Source: Eubacterium callanderi (GTDB taxonomy: Bacteria > Bacillota > Clostridia > Eubacteriales > Eubacteriaceae). Taken from it: DNA of 64,000 nt. The stretch is from positions 62,001 through 126,000 of the forward strand of contig NZ_FRBP01000002.1 of NCBI RefSeq assembly GCF_900142645.1, written 5' to 3'. Under the pieces are notes generated by a model. The model was given only the letters and a program-made list of their open reading frames with translations. It was not told where the DNA came from and did not search any database. The position numbers and the translations under genes were made by a program. Of this stretch, positions 60,188 to 64,000 are shown in pieces; positions within the stretch are counted from its first letter, which is position 1; every line of letters starts with the position of its first letter.

Positions 60188-60937
60188 TCAGGTATACTGC
60201 ACCACCGAACGCGTGCCGGCGATGGCGGTCTCAAGCAGAGCGCGTGCCTCTGCCAGATCCTCCTTGACACCCGGAAAGGAAAGGTGCGCAAAGGCGTCCC
60301 CCCTGAGCAGAAACTGGTAACAGCCGTACTCTGCTGCCTGAAGCCACTTCAGGGCGTGCAGCACATCCTTTTCCATACCCTCTCCCTTTAAAGCACAGTG
60401 CCCAATCCGGGCCGCAATGTTTGGATATTCAGGACAGTCCTCGTCAATTAAGCTGATGGCTCTCCGATACCAGTACACCGCTTTTTTAAAGCTCTGGTCC
60501 ACATACCTGCCGTGGTAGTACATATCGCCGATTTTATACATACCGCAGTGATTGCCCAGGGCTGCTGCGCGCCCGAAATAATTCCAGGCCTTCTGGTCAT
60601 CCACATCCACTTCACGGCCGTAATAGTAACAGTAGCCCAGGTTGTTAATACCCCAGACATCACCGGCAGCGGCAGCTCTTTCATACCATTGCCGCGCTCT
60701 GGTATAGTCCTGCTTTATATTAACCCCCTCATAGTACATGGCGCCGATCACTGCCATGGCGTGTCCGTTTCCCTGCTCTGCCAGTGTGTGATACCATGAC
60801 CAGATACGGTCAAAGGTCTCTTTACTCAGCTTTTGCTTATTGGTTTTATAAAAATAATAATCCGCTGCCTGCTCCATGGCCTCCGCATCACCAGCTTCGG
60901 CTAGTCCCGTCAGCAGTTCCAGGGTTTCCTGCTCCAT
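60188..60937 (-). CDS. Sel1-repeat protein
   Basis: 249 residues with at least four Sel1 repeats: AMAVIGAMYYEGVNIKQDYTRARQWYERAA, WGINNLGYCYYYGREVDVDDQKAWNYFGRAA, GMYKIGDMYYHGRYVDQSFKKAVYWYRRAI and a later IGHCALKGEGMEKDVLHALKWLQAA (cores GAMYYEG, GYCYYYG, GDMYYHG, GHCALKG). Solvent-exposed superhelix for protein contacts. No signal peptide. Follows the lipoyl-like gene with no gap. Confidence 0.9.
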   Translation of the reverse strand: MEQETLELLTGLAEAGDAEAMEQAADYYFYKTNKQKLSKETFDRIWSWYHTLAEQGNGHAMAVIGAMYYEGVNIKQDYTRARQWYERAAAAGDVWGINNLGYCYYYGREVDVDDQKAWNYFGRAAALGNHCGMYKIGDMYYHGRYVDQSFKKAVYWYRRAISLIDEDCPEYPNIAARIGHCALKGEGMEKDVLHALKWLQAAEYGCYQFLLRGDAFAHLSFPGVKEDLAEARALLETAIAGTRSVVQYT

Positions 60938-61231
60938 TTATACCTCACTTTCAACATAGCCCAGAGGTGTGTCCACCCCGGCTTTTTGTCCTTCCGCCAC
61001 ACAGATCTCACTGAGAACGCCGCCTGCAGGCGCAGTCACAGCGATGCTCTGCTTTTCAATCTCGCCCTCTGCCACCAGCTCCCCCTGGGCTACGGACGCT
61101 CCGGCTTGTTTTTGCCAGTAGATCACAGCCTTTTTATATGTCATGAGCACTGGTTCTTTCTTACATTCACAGGCATTCTCATCCTTGACGACAGGCGCTG
61201 CCCGGTGGCCGATCAATATCGGGATTTTCAT
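60938..61231 (-). CDS. Biotinyl/lipoyl-domain-like protein
   Basis: 97 residues. GASVAQGELVAEGEIEKQSIAVTAPAGGVLSEICVAEGQKA follows the lipoyl/biotinyl fold, with EKQS where a lipoyl domain has a D-K-A-type loop, so the Lys could be lipoylated. The N-terminal ~35 residues contain CECKKEP. Partner enzymes are not present; it sits between DUF5714 and Sel1 genes. Confidence 0.75.
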   Translation of the reverse strand: MKIPILIGHRAAPVVKDENACECKKEPVLMTYKKAVIYWQKQAGASVAQGELVAEGEIEKQSIAVTAPAGGVLSEICVAEGQKAGVDTPLGYVESEV

Positions 61232-61240
61232 CTTCGCACC

Positions 61241-61819
61241 TCACATCCTGAAAAAGGGGCAGGCATCCCCTTTGCAGTCTTCATTCACAGTACTGAAGGT
61301 GCACTCAATTTCTTCCGGAGCCTCAAGCGTAATGTCTAACGTCTCCTTTAAAAAAGGCACCGCATACTGTAATGCCAGAAAGCAATTGCGCTTGCAGCAG
61401 CGCGGACCGTCTATTTCCGCAATCTTCATCAGGCTGCCGGCAGTAATCCGGTTGGTCATGGCCCAGGTTTCCTCCGAATGCGGTGTGGTACCTGTCAGAA
61501 TGCTCATAAAAATCCCCAGCCCCACAGCTGCGCCACAGTCGCCGTACAGGCCGCAAAAGCCCTTAAGGACATTGAGCGCCCGTTTTTTTGCTTCCTCCAG
61601 GGCTGCGCCAAGAGCCTCCTCCGTTTCACCCTGGAGCCGGTACACTGCAGTCAACATAACCGCTGGTACCAGATAATGGTGATAAGGATAATGCATGGGA
61701 AATTCCGGATGCCTCATAATCTGGACCGCCAGCCTGGCCGGCACAATGGGCTTGCCCATCCTAAAAGCGCCGAGACATTCCTCCGTAATATAGGCATAGC
61801 CATCAAAACATGGTTCCAT
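61241..61819 (-). CDS. DUF5714-domain protein
   Basis: 192 residues from ATG 61819 (GAGGAGTGAAGAA upstream). Cysteines stand out: GFCGLYGDCGAAVGLGIF, GPRCCKRNC and a late CTF..CKGDACPF, suggesting a metal or Fe-S site. Layout matches what I recall as DUF5714. First gene of the operon with the lipoyl-like and Sel1 genes. Confidence 0.75.
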   Translation of the reverse strand: MEPCFDGYAYITEECLGAFRMGKPIVPARLAVQIMRHPEFPMHYPYHHYLVPAVMLTAVYRLQGETEEALGAALEEAKKRALNVLKGFCGLYGDCGAAVGLGIFMSILTGTTPHSEETWAMTNRITAGSLMKIAEIDGPRCCKRNCFLALQYAVPFLKETLDITLEAPEEIECTFSTVNEDCKGDACPFFRM

Positions 61820-62040
61820 TTCTTCACTCCTCATTATTAGACTAAATCCAATGTTATTTCTATTATAATAAGTCTCCCAGAACGCGTCAAGGGGACTTTT
61901 AATAAAGTCTTAAAAACAGCGTGGATATACCAGTAAAATTTCATAAAATAAAATAAAATTTTGGATATCGTGTTGATTATACCTCAATAAGGGTATAGAG
62001 TATACATAGAAAAACATAACAAGCAAAGGAGATGCTAACG

Positions 62041-62253
62041 ATGAGTAATGAAAAAGAACGTAACGATGAAATTATGTTTGGTGCGGATGTAAAGGATGAT
62101 CCGGCAAGAACCGGTGAAAAAACCAAGGAACAGGAACGCGATGACGAGGTATTTTTCGGTGCTAAGGTGAATGAAAAGGAAGATAAGCCACTTTCCAGCG
62201 AAGAACAGGAACGCGCAGACGAAGTTCAATTTGGCGCAAAAGTGAAAAAATAA
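62041..62253 (+). CDS. 70-residue highly charged triple-repeat protein
   Basis: ATG 62041 with AAGGAGATGCTAACG directly upstream. Three copies of E-R-x-D-E-[IV]-x-F-G-A-[DK]-V at residues 6-17, 32-43 and 57-68, separated by charged, Glu/Lys-rich spacers of 13-14 residues. No signal peptide, no Cys, no hydrophobic core: probably disordered. I do not recognise the family. Own terminator follows. Confidence 0.8.
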   Translation: MSNEKERNDEIMFGADVKDDPARTGEKTKEQERDDEVFFGAKVNEKEDKPLSSEEQERADEVQFGAKVKK

Positions 62254-62257
62254 ACAG

Positions 62258-62296
62258 AAAAAACTCCTGAAGTGCAAAACTTCAGGAGTTTTTTTA
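62258..62296 (+). terminator. Terminator of the triple-repeat gene
   Basis: AACTCCTGAAGT / ACTTCAGGAGTT stem with a run of seven T. Confidence 0.9.
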
Positions 62297-62359
62297 TACA
62301 GGTTCCCCGCAACCGCTTGCCAGACTGCAAAGAATATTAAAAGAGGGTTAAAGATCCTT

Positions 62360-63802
62360 TCAGACTTCTTCCGGGTCTGTGTTAAGCCCCATGGGGTTTA
62401 ACGCCTCTGCCCGGTTAAAATACGCTCTGGTTTCCGCAACCACCACACCGCTGAGGGCAATGATGGCGATCAGATTCGGCAGCGCCATCAAAGCGTTAAA
62501 GATATCCGCAATGGTCCATACTGCTGAAACCGTCATAAACGGACCGATAAAAACAGCCAGAATATACAGCCAGCGATAGGTTGTCACCGCTGCGCTTCTT
62601 CCATTGGCCAGATATTCCAGGCAGCGTTCGCCGTAATAATTCCACCCCAGAATCGTGGTAAAGGCAAAGAATACCAGGCAGGCCATCAAGAGAAAAGAGC
62701 TGACCTGCGGCGCGAAGGGCAGGCCTGTTTGAAAGGCATGGGTCGTAACCGCTACTCCCTCAAGTCCGATGTCCCAGGCTCCGGTGATGACAATGCTGAG
62801 CCCTGTCATGGTACAGATGATAATTGTATCAATAAAGGTTCCTGTCATGGAGACCAGCCCCTGACGGGCAGGCTCCTTGGTCTGAGCGGCCGCCGCCGCA
62901 ATGGGGGCGCTCCCCAAACCCGCTTCGTTTGAGAATATACCTCGGGCAATCCCCTTCTGCATGGCCACGATAATGGCCCCGATCGCCCCGCCGGTTACTG
63001 CGCGCATGCCGAAGGCACTCTGAATAATTTCGAGCAGCGCGGCCGGAATGGCTTTAAAGTTCATGATCAGAATCAAAAGACAGCACAGAAAATAGGCAAT
63101 CGCCATAAAAGGTACAATAATTTCAGAAACCCGCGCAATACGTTTGATCCCTCCAATAACCACCAGCCCCACACAAAGCGTTAAAATCAAACCGCTGATC
63201 ACAACAGTCCAGGAGTAATCCGAGCCAAAAAGACTGACCGTCCAGGCATTGTTCGGGTCAAAAAAACCGTTGACCGCGGAGGCAATCCCATTAACCTGCG
63301 TAAAGGTACCGATGCCCAAAAGGCCGACTCCTGCCCCGAAGAAAGCGAAAATTTTACCCAGCCAGCGCCATTTTACCCCCATACCGCGTTCAATGTAATA
63401 AAAAGGGCCTCCCAGCACATGGCCGTCCTCCTCAATAACACGGTACTTGATGGCTAAAACGCCCTCGGCATATTTGGTGGCCATCCCAAAGAAGGCCGCG
63501 ATCCACATCCAGAACAGCGCGCCGGGGCCGCCAGCAACAAGAGCCGTTGCCACACCGACGATATTGCCTGTGCCGATGGTGGCCGATAAAGCCGTGCACA
63601 AAGCGCCGAAGCTAGTGACCTCACCGGTCCCGTCTTCTTCATTTTTAACCATAAACTTAAGCGCTTTTGGTAAGTGACGAATCTGTAAAATATGCAGGCG
63701 GCAGGTCAGGTAAATACCGACTGCCAAAATCAAGACAATGAGCGGAATTCCCCAAACCTTATCATCCACCCATACCAGAAAATCAGTGAATTGTTGAAAC
63801 AT
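62360..63802 (-). CDS. AgcS-type alanine/glycine:cation symporter
   Basis: 480 residues, about 10-11 membrane helices, normal for the family. TALSATIGTGNIVGVATAL, WMWIAAFFGMATKYAEG, GIARGIFSNEAGLGSAPIAAAAA are the DAACS/AGCS signatures (cores ATIGTGNIVG, SNEAGLGSAP). Imports glycine and/or alanine with Na+. A glycine riboswitch in its leader says glycine is its controlled substrate. AGGAGGAACAAAA precedes the ATG. Confidence 0.95.
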   Translation of the reverse strand: MFQQFTDFLVWVDDKVWGIPLIVLILAVGIYLTCRLHILQIRHLPKALKFMVKNEEDGTGEVTSFGALCTALSATIGTGNIVGVATALVAGGPGALFWMWIAAFFGMATKYAEGVLAIKYRVIEEDGHVLGGPFYYIERGMGVKWRWLGKIFAFFGAGVGLLGIGTFTQVNGIASAVNGFFDPNNAWTVSLFGSDYSWTVVISGLILTLCVGLVVIGGIKRIARVSEIIVPFMAIAYFLCCLLILIMNFKAIPAALLEIIQSAFGMRAVTGGAIGAIIVAMQKGIARGIFSNEAGLGSAPIAAAAAQTKEPARQGLVSMTGTFIDTIIICTMTGLSIVITGAWDIGLEGVAVTTHAFQTGLPFAPQVSSFLLMACLVFFAFTTILGWNYYGERCLEYLANGRSAAVTTYRWLYILAVFIGPFMTVSAVWTIADIFNALMALPNLIAIIALSGVVVAETRAYFNRAEALNPMGLNTDPEEV

Positions 63803-63853
63803 TTTTGTTCCTCCTTCTTAATATCGTTGGAGTTGAACAAAAGCAAAATAACT

Positions 63854-63932
63854 GCTCTGTCCTTTTGCCTGAGAGATAGCCCTGAAAACAGGGGGTACAC
63901 CTTCGGCGCTCTTTTAAAAGAGACTCTCCAGA
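63854..63932 (-). ncRNA. Glycine riboswitch (gcvT-type), single aptamer
   Basis: On the minus strand CTCTGGAGAGTCTC ... GCGCCGAAGGTGTACC ... CTCTCAGGCAAAAGGACAGAG shows the conserved glycine-aptamer blocks (GGAGAG, CCGAAGG, CTCAGGCAAAAGGACAGAG) in order. It lies about 50 nt before the AgcS start. One aptamer only is present; no clear terminator follows, so control may be at translation initiation. Confidence 0.9.
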
Positions 63933-64000
63933 GTTTTGTTGCATCTTAAGCCTTTCTTAAGGCAACGTATAAAAGTGTACCACACCTTAAAATAAAAGAC

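Noticed and set aside
1..64000. CRISPR array, tRNA, rRNA, prophage or insertion sequence
   Set aside because: No regular direct-repeat array, no rRNA/tRNA-like stretch and no transposase or integrase frame was seen.

Overview
The window looks like chromosomal DNA of a low-to-mid GC Gram-positive anaerobe in the class Clostridia. An acetogen-like member of the Eubacteriaceae (Eubacterium limosum group) fits best. This is inferred from the strong AGGAGG ribosome binding sites, the abundance of Fe-S/flavin proteins, a large molybdenum-cofactor cluster, LarB/LarC nickel-pincer homologues and a DUF1638 protein. I saw no rRNA, tRNA, CRISPR array, integrase or transposase. The content is mostly metabolic and regulatory operons, with several short repeat families in the gaps.

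Layout. 1-1.5 kb: the 5' end of an unknown gene, an SRPBCC protein and a YoaP-type acetyltransferase. 1.5-6.4 kb: a divergent locus with an HxlR regulator facing a four-gene operon. That operon encodes a stand-alone LarC C-terminal-like protein, an unrecognised 594-residue protein, LarB and a LarC N-terminal protein. 6.6-13.7 kb: RsgA, a GNAT, a cupin regulator with a divergent LysE-type exporter, a ferredoxin-flavodoxin/ArsR/nitroreductase operon, and a PadR regulator with a divergent MATE exporter. 13.8-19.8 kb: a RelBE/ParE-type toxin-antitoxin pair, then six genes for exported or membrane-anchored proteins (four sharing one architecture, one with an NPRTG sorting-like tail) and a two-component system. 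19.9-25 kb: MOSC, MoaC, MoaA, MoeA-PBP fusion and MoeA. 25.2-29.5 kb: a lipoprotein amidohydrolase, a HisJ phosphatase and an RnlA-like HEPN protein. 29.8-34.4 kb: a sugar or polyol kinase, a SorC regulator, a GpsA-like dehydrogenase and YbaK.

34.4-39.3 kb: a response regulator separated by about 580 bp of repeats and hairpins from an ABC exporter and its histidine kinase. 39.3-43.2 kb: a 2-hydroxyacid dehydrogenase, a 2,4-diaminopentanoate-dehydrogenase-like enzyme, an alpha/alpha-toroid-like protein and a nitroreductase. 43.3-48.7 kb: a sugar-modification operon (RffA-type aminotransferase, ATP-grasp ligase, polyprenyl-phosphate glycosyltransferase, two EmrE-like flippase subunits, a 58-residue membrane protein and a GT-C-like membrane protein). 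48.8-55.7 kb: a CMD-family protein without its cysteines, a FetAB-like ABC system, DegV, TetR, a tandem-HTH GntR regulator and an EAL phosphodiesterase with a long structured leader. 55.9-64 kb: small membrane, lipo- and redox proteins, a cold-shock protein with a hairpin leader, a Sel1/lipoyl-like/DUF5714 operon, a 70-residue triple-repeat protein, and an alanine/glycine symporter behind a glycine riboswitch.

The best candidates for undescribed biology are the split-LarC locus with its 594-residue companion, the secreted-paralogue cluster with its two-component system, the glycosylation operon containing an ATP-grasp enzyme, the RnlA-like HEPN protein without a visible antitoxin, and a ~205-bp structured intergenic element present twice.
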